Assembly: GCF_015477765.1 (NCBI RefSeq)
Contig: NZ_JADLQQ010000007.1
Span: 434,001-498,000, forward strand
From: Nocardia transvalensis
GTDB taxonomy: Bacteria; Actinomycetota; Actinomycetes; Mycobacteriales; Mycobacteriaceae
DNA length: 64,000 bases
Reading direction: 5' to 3'
The notes under the pieces: generated by a model
Database searches by the model: none
What the model saw: only the letters and a program-made list of their open reading frames with translations
What the model was told of the DNA's origin: nothing
Program-made: the position numbers and the translations under genes
In this document: positions 8,786 through 16,761 of the stretch, one piece after another
How positions within the stretch are numbered: position 1 is the stretch's first letter
Layout of the letters: each line of letters starts with the position of its first letter

Positions 8786-10096
8786 GTGGATCACGTCTTC
8801 TACCCCTGGAGTGCGCAGGCGAGTGTGAATCCGGTACCGATCACGGGCGGGTCGGGCTCGTGGTTCTGGGATGCCACCGGCAAACGCTACCTGGACTTCT
8901 CCTCCCAGTTGGTCTTCCTCAACCTCGGCCATCAGCATCCCGATGTGGTGGCCGCGGTGGTGGCACAGGCCAATTCGCTGGCCACGATCTCGCCGACCGT
9001 CGGCAACGAGGTGCGCAGCGAACTGGCCCGCCTGATCGTCGAACGCGCCCCCGGGGCGCTGAACCGGGTGCTGTTCACCACCGGTGGCGCCGAGGCGGTC
9101 GAACATGCCGTGCGGCTGGCGCGCAGCTACACCGGGCGCACCAAGATGCTGTCGGCCTACCGCTCCTACCACGGCGGCACCGGCACCGCGATCGGGCTCA
9201 CCGGTGAACCTCGCCGTTGGGGCGCCGAACCGACGAATGTGGACGTGGTCCGCTTCTTCGGGCCCTATCCGTATCGCTCCCCGTGGGGCACGGCCACCCC
9301 CGAGCAGGAGACCGAGGCCGCGCTGCGGCATCTGCGGCAGGTCATCGAGCTGGAGGGGCCGCAGCACATCGCGGGCCTGATCATGGAGACCGTGGTGGGC
9401 ACCAACGGCATTCTGGTGCCCCCGCCCGGATACCTCGCCGGGGTGCGGGCGCTGTGCGACGAATTCGGCATCGTCTATATCGCCGATGAGGTGATGGCCG
9501 GATTCGGCCGGGCGGGCGAATGGTTCGCCGTACAGGCCTTCGATGTGGCCCCGGATCTGATCACCTTCGCCAAGGGGGTGAACTCCGGGTACGTCCCGCT
9601 CGGCGGCGTGCTCATCGCCGAACCCATCGCCGCCCGCTACGACGACACCGTGTATCCGGGCGGGCTGACCTACGCCGGTCACCCGCTGGCCTGCGCGGCC
9701 GGGGTCGCCTCGATCGAGGTGTTCGAACGCGACGGGATCCTCGACCACGTGCGCACCGCGGGAGCGGATGTGCTCGGAAAAGGACTGCACGACTTGGCCT
9801 CCCGGCATCCCTCGGTCGGTGAGGTCCGCGGACTGGGCTTCTTCTGGGCGCTGGAACTGGTCCGCGATCCGGTCTCCCGCGAACCGCTGGTCCCGTTCGC
9901 CGCCACCGGCGCGGCCACCGAACCGATGAACCGCGTGACCGCCGCCGCCAAGGAGCGCGGTCTGTGGCCCTTCTCGGTGGCCAATCGCGTGCAATTGGCC
10001 CCACCGCTGACGACGAGCACCGACGAACTGGAGTTGGCCCTGGAAATCCTCGACGATGTCCTCACCGTCGCCGACGGCTACGTCGATGCGACCTGA
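8786..10096 (+). CDS. class III PLP-dependent aminotransferase, probable beta-alanine/omega-amino acid type
   Basis: 436 residues with the class III signatures: YIADEVMAGFGRAGEW (cofactor aspartate D234) and the PLP lysine K263 in TFAKGVNSGYVPLGG. As the last gene of the pyrimidine cluster it should deaminate beta-alanine or 3-aminoisobutyrate to a semialdehyde using a keto acid acceptor. GTG 8786 is the start. The AGAAGGGAC tract lies about 7 nt upstream. The 39-nt gap after the LLM gene fits co-transcription. Confidence 0.85.
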   Translation: MDHVFYPWSAQASVNPVPITGGSGSWFWDATGKRYLDFSSQLVFLNLGHQHPDVVAAVVAQANSLATISPTVGNEVRSELARLIVERAPGALNRVLFTTGGAEAVEHAVRLARSYTGRTKMLSAYRSYHGGTGTAIGLTGEPRRWGAEPTNVDVVRFFGPYPYRSPWGTATPEQETEAALRHLRQVIELEGPQHIAGLIMETVVGTNGILVPPPGYLAGVRALCDEFGIVYIADEVMAGFGRAGEWFAVQAFDVAPDLITFAKGVNSGYVPLGGVLIAEPIAARYDDTVYPGGLTYAGHPLACAAGVASIEVFERDGILDHVRTAGADVLGKGLHDLASRHPSVGEVRGLGFFWALELVRDPVSREPLVPFAATGAATEPMNRVTAAAKERGLWPFSVANRVQLAPPLTTSTDELELALEILDDVLTVADGYVDAT

Positions 10097-10113
10097 TCGA
10101 TATCCGGCCCTGT

Positions 10114-10119
10114 TACTGT
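10114..10119 (+). promoter_or_regulatory. -10 element of leaderless AIM24-family gene
   Basis: TACTGT is followed by 7 nt and then ATG 10127. There is no ribosome-binding site, so the mRNA should start at the initiation codon. Confidence 0.55.
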
Positions 10120-10126
10120 CGCCGCC

Positions 10127-10807
10127 ATGAAGGTGGAATTGCGGCACAATCCCTCCTCGACGGTCGCGCGGTGCTTTCTCGCCGGGGGCGAACCGTTGCG
10201 GGTGGAAACCGGTGCCATGCTGGCGCATTCGGCGGGTGTCACGCTGACCGCCAAGGCCGAGGGCGGGCTGCTGGCGGGGCTGAAGCGGTCGGTGCTGGCC
10301 GGCGAATCGTTTTTCGTGTCGACGTTCACCGCGCCGCCCCAGGGGGGCTGGGTGGACGTCGCCCCGGCACTGCCCGGGGACATGCTGGCCCTGCCCATCG
10401 GCCCCGACCGGCCGTTCTTCATCAGCCGCGGCAGCTGGATCGCCAATTCCCATGGCGTGCAGGTGGAGACGGGGTGGGGCGGGCTGGCGAATCTGTTCGG
10501 CGGCGGGGGCGGTTTCGGCCTGCGGGCGCACGGACAGGGCGAGGTGGTGCTGGGCGTCTACGGTGCGATCGATGCGGTCGACCTGCAACCCGGCGAATCG
10601 GTGACCATCGACAGTGGGCATGTGGTCGCCTACGACCTGGCCGTGAAGTTCAGCATCCGCCGCGCGGTGTCGGGGCGGTCACTGCAATCGCTGAAGTCGG
10701 GGGAGGGGCTGGTCTTCGACTTCACCGGGCCCGGCCGGGTGCTGCTGCAGACCCGCAACCCGGGTGCATTCGCGGTGTGGGCGGGTGCGGTCACCTCGTC
10801 CGGGTAG
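10127..10807 (+). CDS. AIM24 / TIGR00266 family protein
   Basis: A 226-residue beta-rich protein. It has the family N-terminus (VELRHNPSSTVARCFLAGGE, with GAMLAHSAGV near 34) and the central SFFVSTFTAP and FISRGSWIA strands. The family is related to mitochondrial AIM24, and its biochemical role is not established. It has its own leaderless promoter, so it is probably not part of the pyrimidine operon that ends 30 nt upstream. Confidence 0.8.
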   Translation: MKVELRHNPSSTVARCFLAGGEPLRVETGAMLAHSAGVTLTAKAEGGLLAGLKRSVLAGESFFVSTFTAPPQGGWVDVAPALPGDMLALPIGPDRPFFISRGSWIANSHGVQVETGWGGLANLFGGGGGFGLRAHGQGEVVLGVYGAIDAVDLQPGESVTIDSGHVVAYDLAVKFSIRRAVSGRSLQSLKSGEGLVFDFTGPGRVLLQTRNPGAFAVWAGAVTSSG

Positions 10808-10959
10808 CAGCTCATTCGCCGGAGAAACGTTATAGGGGTTCAATAAAGGGGTATGCGGCCATCTCCGCCAAAGACCTTCCGGCCAGAAATGAATAGGGCA
10901 TGCTTCAGTCGTCGCCCATGGAAGACGTGGCGACGATCCGAAGATGAGGGAGGCACTAT

Positions 10960-11043
10960 ATGGAGAGCGGTTCCGCCGCCGGGTTCTTGGTTGAGTTACT
11001 CGCCAAGACCCTGGCCAAATTACTGACGGGCAGCGCCGACTAG
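10960..11043 (+). CDS. 27-residue amphipathic peptide ORF
   Basis: The frame from ATG 10960 to TAG 11041 encodes a 27-residue peptide. A strong GAGGGAGG ribosome site lies about 6 nt upstream and a good terminator begins 19 nt after the stop. Residues 8-22 (GFLVELLAKTLAKLL) would form an amphipathic helix, with E12, K16 and K20 on one face and Leu/Phe/Val on the other. I do not recognise it. It could be a membrane-active or toxin-like peptide, a small regulatory subunit or a leader. About 150 bp of gene-free DNA precedes it. Confidence 0.6.
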   Translation: MESGSAAGFLVELLAKTLAKLLTGSAD

Positions 11044-11062
11044 CCCGTATCCCACACCGACG

Positions 11063-11090
11063 GCCCACCGGAACCGCAGACCCGGTGGGC
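11063..11090 (+). terminator. intrinsic terminator after the small peptide ORF
   Basis: A 9-bp perfect stem (GCCCACCGG / CCGGTGGGC) with a 10-nt loop is followed by a T-rich tract (TGTTGGGTGTTT). It is the most classical terminator in the window. Confidence 0.75.
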
Positions 11091-11180
11091 TGTTGGGTGT
11101 TTCGGCTCCGGTGGACCCGCCAGCGTGGCGCACCTCGTTTCCCGCTGCGCAGCGCGGAGCGATGCGCAGCGGGATCGGAC

Positions 11181-11699
11181 TCAGCGCAGGATGTCGGGCA
11201 GCAGCACGCGCGTGTCGGGCACGAACGGCCATGCCGGATCGGCCAGCCGTTCGCGCAGTTGGGCGTCGGTCCACCACCAGCCCTCGGCGATCTCGTCGGG
11301 CTGATGCCGGATCGGGCCGTCGTAGCGCACCTCGTAGGCGAAAAGGTGGCACCGCATGGGCTTTCCCGCCCAGTGGCCGTCCCAGGAAACGCTGGCCAGC
11401 GGCAGCGGCGGATCCTCGCCGTCGCCCACCTCGATGCCGAGTTCCTCGCCCAGCTCCCGTACCGCCGCGGCGGCCGGGTCCTCGTCGGGTCCGAGGACGC
11501 CACCGGCCAGGCAGTCGTGCATGCCCGCGAACACCGCCTTGGTGTCGGTGCGCCGGTGGACATAGATCCGTTCGCCGTCGCGCGAGCGCACCAGCACGCC
11601 CGCGCTGGCATGCCACAGCCCCTCGGCGTACACGGTCGCGCGCTCGGCGCTGCCCACCCGGCGTCCGGCTCGGTCGTAGACCGCGATCAGCTCACCCAT
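11181..11699 (-). CDS. NUDIX hydrolase
   Basis: 172 residues with a complete Nudix box at about residues 66-88: GVLGPDE, then RELGEELGI, giving the metal-binding Glu residues. NUDIX enzymes cleave a nucleoside diphosphate or similar diphosphate linked to another group. The IYVHRRTDTKAVFAGMHDC stretch resembles the isopentenyl-diphosphate-isomerase-like subgroup. The substrate is unknown. It lies 12 nt downstream of the GntR gene and is probably translated from the same mRNA. Confidence 0.85.
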   Translation of the reverse strand: MGELIAVYDRAGRRVGSAERATVYAEGLWHASAGVLVRSRDGERIYVHRRTDTKAVFAGMHDCLAGGVLGPDEDPAAAAVRELGEELGIEVGDGEDPPLPLASVSWDGHWAGKPMRCHLFAYEVRYDGPIRHQPDEIAEGWWWTDAQLRERLADPAWPFVPDTRVLLPDILR

Positions 11700-11711
11700 C
11701 CGGTTCGCCCC

Positions 11712-12416
11712 TTACGCCCGTTCGGCGTAGGCCGCCTGGATCTGTGCCTCGGCGTCGGCCAGGTAGTCGGCCAGCATCTCGGCGGCGGCCTCGGCCTCGC
11801 CGCGGGTCAGGGCATCGAAGACGGCATGGTTGCGCTGCAGGTAGGGGCGGTGGAACGCGTCGGGATCGGCCACCACGTGGAAGATCAGCCGCAGTTCGTT
11901 CCACACGCCCGCCATCAGCGCATCCAGCAGGCGGCTGTCGTTGAGGGCGGTGACGGCGCGGTGGAAATCCACGTCCGCCGTGCCGACGCCGGTCCAATCG
12001 CCCTGCGCCGCGTACTGATCCGCGCGTTCCAAGGCGGCGGCGACCGGACCGAGATCGCCGCCGACGCGCGGATGATCCCGCAGCGCGGCGCATTCCACGA
12101 TCCGGCGGCACTTGTACACCTCGGCGACGTCGTCGGGAGACGGGATCCGCACGAACACACCGCGGTTGAGTTCGTGCACGACCAGCCGCTCCTCGATCAG
12201 GGTCCGGAACGCCTCGCGCAGCGTATTGCGGGAAACCTTCAGCGCCGCACAGATATCCGGTTCCGAGAGCCGGGTGCCCGGCCGGAACGTCCCGTCCAGG
12301 ATGCCGTCGCGGACGATATCGGCCACCTGGGCGCTGCGGCTGGCCCGGTCGAGCCGGTCGCGACGCGCGGCCAGGCTCGCATACGTCTCGACGGCCGTGC
12401 CGGACGGCGAGGTCAT
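11712..12416 (-). CDS. GntR-family regulator, FCD (FadR-type) subgroup
   Basis: 234 residues. An N-terminal winged helix (about 28-90: VADIVRDGILDGTFRPGTRL, then VSRNTLREAFRTLIEERLV) precedes an all-helical FCD effector domain. FCD proteins usually bind small carboxylates. It diverges from the MFS-pxpABC operon across 137 bp containing a palindrome, so it is the likely regulator of 5-oxoproline use. GGAGGATT upstream of ATG 12416 is a strong ribosome site. Confidence 0.85.
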   Translation of the reverse strand: MTSPSGTAVETYASLAARRDRLDRASRSAQVADIVRDGILDGTFRPGTRLSEPDICAALKVSRNTLREAFRTLIEERLVVHELNRGVFVRIPSPDDVAEVYKCRRIVECAALRDHPRVGGDLGPVAAALERADQYAAQGDWTGVGTADVDFHRAVTALNDSRLLDALMAGVWNELRLIFHVVADPDAFHRPYLQRNHAVFDALTRGEAEAAAEMLADYLADAEAQIQAAYAERA

Positions 12417-12496
12417 CGAATCCTCCGATCGGCGAGCGGATGTGCCGGCTCCGAGACTACCGCGATCGACCGACGATCCGCTCGTAGTATTGCAGG

Positions 12497-12509
12497 ATCG
12501 TTCAACGAT
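12497..12509. promoter_or_regulatory. palindrome, probable GntR operator
   Basis: ATCGT-TCA-ACGAT is a perfect inverted repeat with 5-bp arms between the divergent GntR and MFS genes. A second small palindrome, CGTACG, is 1 bp away (12511-12516). Its size fits FadR-subfamily sites. Confidence 0.5.
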
Positions 12510-12553
12510 TCGTACGATGAGACCTCTGCCACATTTCGACCCGAGGGGTCACC

Positions 12554-13837
12554 ATGACCGATATGTCGACCGACACCCAACCTCCCGGCTCGCCCGCCAC
12601 CGCGCGGCCCTTCGCCTGGTTCCGCACCCTGAGTCCCACCGGCAAGCGCGCGTTCTTCGGTGCGTTCGGCGGCTACGGCATGGACTCCTACGACTTTCAG
12701 GTGTTGCCGCTGGCACTGGGTGCGATCGCCTCGTATTTCGCCATCTCCACCGGACAGTCGGGCCTGCTGACCACGGTCACGCTGGTGGTGTCGGCGCTCG
12801 GCGGGGCGGGGGCGGGTGTGCTCGCCGACCGGATCGGGCGGGTGCGCACCCTGCAGGTCACCATCGCCATGTATGCGGTGTTCACCGTGCTGTGCGGGTT
12901 TGCCTGGAACTTCGAGAGCCTGCTGGTGTTCCGCGCGCTGCAGGGATTGGGCTTCGGCGGTGAATGGGCCGCGGGGGCGATCCTGGTCGCGGAGTACGCC
13001 CGGCCCGAATATCGCGGTCGTGCAGTAGCGTTCGTGCAGAGCGCCTGGGCGGCCGGTTGGGGGTTGGCGGTCTGCGTCTACACGATCGTGTTCCACCTGT
13101 TCGACGAGCGGCTGGCGTGGCGGGTGCTGTTCTTCACCGGCGCCCTGCCCGCCGTGCTGATCGTCTGGGTGCGCCGCAGCGTCCGCGACGCCGAGGTCGC
13201 CACCGAACGCCGCGAACACACCGCGGCCGTGCGCGGGCGCTTCACCGCGATCTTCGACCGGGAGCTGATCCGCACGACCTGTTTCGCGGCGCTGCTGGCG
13301 ACCGGTGTGCAGGGCGGGTACTACACGCTGGCCACCTGGCTGCCCACCTATCTGAAGAACAGCCGCCACCTGACCGTGGTGGGTACGGGCGGATATCTGG
13401 TCTTCCTGATCGCGGGCGCGTTCCTGGGTTATGTCAGCGGCGGTATCCTGACCGACAAGCTCGGCCGCAAACGCAATATCCAGTTGTTCGCCGCGCTGTC
13501 GGTGGTGTTCATGGTCGCCTACACCCAGGTCCCGGAGGGCGCCAACACCTTGGTGCTGGTGCTGGGCTTCCCGCTGGGATTCTCCGCCTCGGCGATCTTC
13601 TCCGGGTTCGGCTCGTATCTGTCGGAGCTGTATCCGACCCAGTTGCGCGGCACCGGACAGGGATTCACCTACAACTTCGGCCGCGGCGTCGGTGCGGTCT
13701 TCCCCACGGCGGTGGGGTACCTGGCCTCCACCTCGCTCGGGCTGGCGGGTGCGATGCTGTTCGGGGCGCTCGGCTACGCGGTTGCGGTGCTGGCGCTGTT
13801 CGGGCTGGCCGAGACGCGCGGCCGGGAACTGATGTGA
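12554..13837 (+). CDS. MFS transporter, probable 5-oxoproline or carboxylate importer
   Basis: A 427-residue major facilitator with about twelve membrane segments. The conserved loop motif between TM2 and TM3 is GVLADRIGRVRT (about residues 87-98), and its counterpart near TM8-9 is GGILTDKLGRKRN. It resembles the aromatic/sialic acid symporter branch. It is followed 10 nt later by pxpA, so import of 5-oxoproline (pyroglutamate) is the natural guess. The substrate is inferred only from context. Confidence 0.82.
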   Translation: MTDMSTDTQPPGSPATARPFAWFRTLSPTGKRAFFGAFGGYGMDSYDFQVLPLALGAIASYFAISTGQSGLLTTVTLVVSALGGAGAGVLADRIGRVRTLQVTIAMYAVFTVLCGFAWNFESLLVFRALQGLGFGGEWAAGAILVAEYARPEYRGRAVAFVQSAWAAGWGLAVCVYTIVFHLFDERLAWRVLFFTGALPAVLIVWVRRSVRDAEVATERREHTAAVRGRFTAIFDRELIRTTCFAALLATGVQGGYYTLATWLPTYLKNSRHLTVVGTGGYLVFLIAGAFLGYVSGGILTDKLGRKRNIQLFAALSVVFMVAYTQVPEGANTLVLVLGFPLGFSASAIFSGFGSYLSELYPTQLRGTGQGFTYNFGRGVGAVFPTAVGYLASTSLGLAGAMLFGALGYAVAVLALFGLAETRGRELM

Positions 13838-13847
13838 GAGGACTGCG

Positions 13848-14594
13848 ATGATCGATCTGAACAGTGATCTCGGTGAGGGCTTCGGCGCCTGGCGGATGGG
13901 CGACGACGCGGCCCTGCTCGACATCGTCACCAGCGCCAATATCGCCTGCGGATTCCATGCGGGGGATCCGTCGATCATGCGGCGCACGTGTGAGATGGCC
14001 GTGGCGCGCGGGGTGCGGATCGGAGCCCACGTCTCCTACCGCGATCTCGCCGGGTTCGGGCGCCGCGCCATGGCCGTACCGCCGTCCGAGCTGACCGACG
14101 AATGCCTGTACCAGATCGGCGCGCTCGACGCCTTCGCCCGGGCGGCGGGGGATCGGGTGCGCTATGTGAAACCCCATGGTGCGCTCTATCATTCGGCGTC
14201 GGTGGATCGTGCGGTCGCCGAGGCGGTGGTGGCGTCGATGTCGGCCTTCGGTGGGCTGAGCCTGTTGGGGCTGCCCGGCTCGCAGCTGGAACAGGCCGCG
14301 GTCGCGGCCGGGATCGCGTTCCACGCCGAGGGATTCGCCGATCGCGCCTACACCGCCGCCGGATCGCTGGTCTCACGCAGTGAGCCGGGCAGCGTGCTCG
14401 AACCGGAATCGGCCTTGGCGCAGGCGGTCTCGATCGCCGTGGACAGGGTGACCCGGGACCGAGACGGGAATGCGGTGCCGGTGCCCGCCCGCAGCCTGTG
14501 TGTCCACGGTGATTCGCCGGGTGCGGTGGCCATGGCGCGATCGATCCGGGAAGCGCTGAGCGCCAAGGGCATCGAGCTGCGGGCATTCGCGTGA
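13848..14594 (+). CDS. pxpA: 5-oxoprolinase subunit A (LamB/YcsF family)
   Basis: 248 residues opening with the family signature IDLNSDLGEGFGAW, then NIACGFHAGD and YVKPHGALYH. With PxpB and PxpC it forms the ATP-dependent bacterial 5-oxoprolinase that opens pyroglutamate to glutamate in the cytosol. A GAGAGGA ribosome site precedes the ATG. Its end overlaps pxpB by 4 nt (GTGA), indicating translational coupling. Confidence 0.92.
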   Translation: MIDLNSDLGEGFGAWRMGDDAALLDIVTSANIACGFHAGDPSIMRRTCEMAVARGVRIGAHVSYRDLAGFGRRAMAVPPSELTDECLYQIGALDAFARAAGDRVRYVKPHGALYHSASVDRAVAEAVVASMSAFGGLSLLGLPGSQLEQAAVAAGIAFHAEGFADRAYTAAGSLVSRSEPGSVLEPESALAQAVSIAVDRVTRDRDGNAVPVPARSLCVHGDSPGAVAMARSIREALSAKGIELRAFA

Positions 14595-15223
14595 CCGTGC
14601 GGATTCTCCCGGCGGGCGATCGGGCGCTGCTGGTGGAGCCGCCCGATCACGACACGCTGGCCGGGTTGGTCGATCACCTGCGGGAGCATTCGATCGAGGG
14701 GGTGTGCGATTTCCTGCCCGCCGCGCGCACCGTACTGGTCACCCTGCGGCCGGGTGCTCCGGAGGTGAAGGTGGCCGACCGGCTGCGTGAGGCGATCACC
14801 GCGGCAGCGTCCCGCGACACCGGATCCGGTAGCGACGGTGGGCCTTTGGTGATACCGGTGCGGTACGACGGCGAGGATCTGGCCGAGACGGCGGCCCTGC
14901 TCGGCATCTCCGAGAACGAGCTGATCGCCCGGCACACCGGACATCTCTGGCGGTGCGCGTTCATCGGGTTCGCCCCCGGCTTCGGCTATCTGGAGGCGCC
15001 GGACGCGCGGCTCGAGGTGCCGCGGCGCGACCGGTCGCGGACCTCGGTCCCGGCCGGATCCGTCGCTCTGGCAGGCGGATACAGTGCGGTCTACCCGCGC
15101 ACCTCGCCCGGTGGCTGGCGCATCATCGGCACCACCGACGTGCCGCTGTGGGACCTCGACCGTCCCGAACCCGCGCTGCTGAGCCCGGGCAGCCGCGTGC
15201 GATTCGTGCGGGCGGAGGGGTGA
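14591..15223 (+). CDS. pxpB: 5-oxoprolinase subunit B (KipI family)
   Basis: 210 residues with the carboxyltransferase-like KipI fold: an N-terminal segment (ILPAGDRALLVE) and the conserved FIGFAPGFGYLE and VPAGSVALAGGYSAVYP motifs. It pairs with PxpC to carry the ATP-dependent step of 5-oxoprolinase. It starts at GTG 14591 inside the pxpA stop. Confidence 0.92.
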   Translation: MTVRILPAGDRALLVEPPDHDTLAGLVDHLREHSIEGVCDFLPAARTVLVTLRPGAPEVKVADRLREAITAAASRDTGSGSDGGPLVIPVRYDGEDLAETAALLGISENELIARHTGHLWRCAFIGFAPGFGYLEAPDARLEVPRRDRSRTSVPAGSVALAGGYSAVYPRTSPGGWRIIGTTDVPLWDLDRPEPALLSPGSRVRFVRAEG

Positions 15224-15288
15224 GGGGTTGTCGAGGCGATGCGGGATCGAGGCGGCGTGATGCGGGTGTGGTCGCGGGGGACTGTGCG

Positions 15289-16164
15289 GTGAGCGGTGCG
15301 ACACTGCGGGTGGTTGCGCCCGGAATGTTCAGCACGATTCAGGATCTGGGCCGACCCGGCTGGTTCCACGCCGGGGTCGGGATATCGGGTGCGGCCGATC
15401 GGGGCTCGCTCGCCCTGGCCAATCGGCTGGTCGGTAACGACGAGGCGGCGGCCGCGATCGAATGCGTCGTGGGCCGACTGGCGTTGGAATTCAGCAGGGC
15501 CGTGGTCGTGGCGGTGACCGGTGCGCCCGCGCCGATCACCGTCGACGGCCGGGTCGAGGCGCAGGCGTCGATGCTGTTCGTGGACGAGGGGCAGCGGCTG
15601 GAATTGGGAGTCGCGCCGACCGGGCTGCGGTGTTACGTGGCGGTGCGGGGTGGGATCGCGGTGCCGCCGGTGCTCGGCTCGCGCAGCCGCGACACCCTTG
15701 CCGGCATCGGACCCGAACCATTGCGGGCCGGGGACGAGCTGCCGATCGGGCCGCCGCCGCGGCAGTGGCCCGCCGTGGATGCCGCGCCCCTGGCACCGAT
15801 GACCGGTGCGACGGTGACGGCACGGGTCAGGCTGGGGCCCAGGGACGACTGGTTCACCAACCCCACCGAGCTGTTCGCCGGATGCTGGCAGGTGTCCAGC
15901 GACTCCGACCGGATCGGTGCGCGGCTCGACAGGGCCGGCGGCGGCCCCGCGCTGCGCCGAGTCGGCGACGCCGAACTGCCCACCGAGGGAATGCCCCTGG
16001 GTGCCATCCAGGTGCCGCCGTCGGGGCAGCCCGTGGTGTTCCTGGCCGACCATCCGATCACCGGCGGATATCCGGTGGTGGGCACGGTGATCGACGCCGA
16101 TGTGGACCTGCTGGCCCAGGCTCGTCCGGGACAGCGCGTCCGGTTCCGCCCCTGGTCGCCCTAG
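15289..16164 (+). CDS. pxpC: 5-oxoprolinase subunit C (KipA family)
   Basis: 291 residues with the KipA signatures MFSTIQDLGRPGW, then GISGAADRGSLALANRLVGN and PVVFLADHPITGGYPVVG. It is the third subunit of the 5-oxoprolinase complex. Unlike the pxpA/pxpB pair there is a 65-nt gap before it. GTG 15289 with GGGGG about 8 nt upstream is the best start; GTG 15268 is an alternative. Confidence 0.9.
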   Translation: MSGATLRVVAPGMFSTIQDLGRPGWFHAGVGISGAADRGSLALANRLVGNDEAAAAIECVVGRLALEFSRAVVVAVTGAPAPITVDGRVEAQASMLFVDEGQRLELGVAPTGLRCYVAVRGGIAVPPVLGSRSRDTLAGIGPEPLRAGDELPIGPPPRQWPAVDAAPLAPMTGATVTARVRLGPRDDWFTNPTELFAGCWQVSSDSDRIGARLDRAGGGPALRRVGDAELPTEGMPLGAIQVPPSGQPVVFLADHPITGGYPVVGTVIDADVDLLAQARPGQRVRFRPWSP

Positions 16165-16294
16165 CCGGAGGCATGGATTGGCCTGCTGCGCAGCGGGTTC
16201 GGCCGTGATCACGAATGTCCCCTGCGTTCCCGGCGCGAAATCGGCGGCACCGGCGTAGCCTGTGGTTCGCAGGGATGTCCGAGAGGGGATGCTC

Positions 16295-16672
16295 ATGCCG
16301 TTGCCGCAGGCGCTGGCGAGATTCAATCGACGAGTCACCAACCGGGTCGCCGCACCTGTGATCGCCCGGGCGCCCGGCTTCGGAATCATCGTGCACAAGG
16401 GTCGCAACTCCGGCCGCGTCTATCGCACGCCGGTGACGATCTTCGCCCATGACGGTGGCTACCGGGTTGCGCTCACCTACGGGCGCGACGTCGACTGGCT
16501 CAAGAACATCCTCGCCGCCGATCGGTTCGAGCTGGAAACCGGTGGGCGGACGGTGACGCTGACCACTCCGGCGGTGCGGCACGATCCGCAGGCGAGCTGG
16601 GCCCCGCCGGGTGTGCGGCAGGTCTTGGGCCTGATCGGTGCCGAGTACTACATGGAGGCGCATCCGGCGTGA
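16295..16672 (+). CDS. nitroreductase-family deazaflavin-dependent oxidoreductase (Ddn-like)
   Basis: About 125 residues of split-barrel fold with the Ddn/F420 family features GFGIIVHKGRNSGRVYRTPV and the C-terminal GAEYYMEAH. Such proteins use reduced F420 to reduce quinones or other acceptors, often at the membrane. ATG 16295 is preferred because GAGAGGGG ends about 6 nt upstream; ATG 16289 is also possible. TAGCCT at 16257 is a plausible -10. Confidence 0.8.
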   Translation: MPLPQALARFNRRVTNRVAAPVIARAPGFGIIVHKGRNSGRVYRTPVTIFAHDGGYRVALTYGRDVDWLKNILAADRFELETGGRTVTLTTPAVRHDPQASWAPPGVRQVLGLIGAEYYMEAHPA

Positions 16673-16688
16673 GCGCGCTTGCGGGCGA

Positions 16689-16712
16689 ACCATCGACACC
16701 GGGAGCGATGGT
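16689..16712. promoter_or_regulatory. inverted repeat before the glycosidase gene
   Basis: ACCATCG-N10-CGATGGT, with perfect 7-bp arms, lies 17 nt after the Ddn-like gene and about 50 nt before the family 1 glycosidase start. It could be a terminator for the former or an operator for the latter. Confidence 0.4.
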
Positions 16713-16761
16713 AGAAACGGGGCGGTAGCGTGATCGTTCGACATCGTCGTAGTGGAAAGGT

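Noticed and set aside
7820-10621. 933-codon open frame on the minus strand opposite the LLM and aminotransferase genes
   Set aside because: It is an antisense shadow produced by high GC at third positions. It lacks any family motif, and the plus-strand genes carry complete catalytic motifs.
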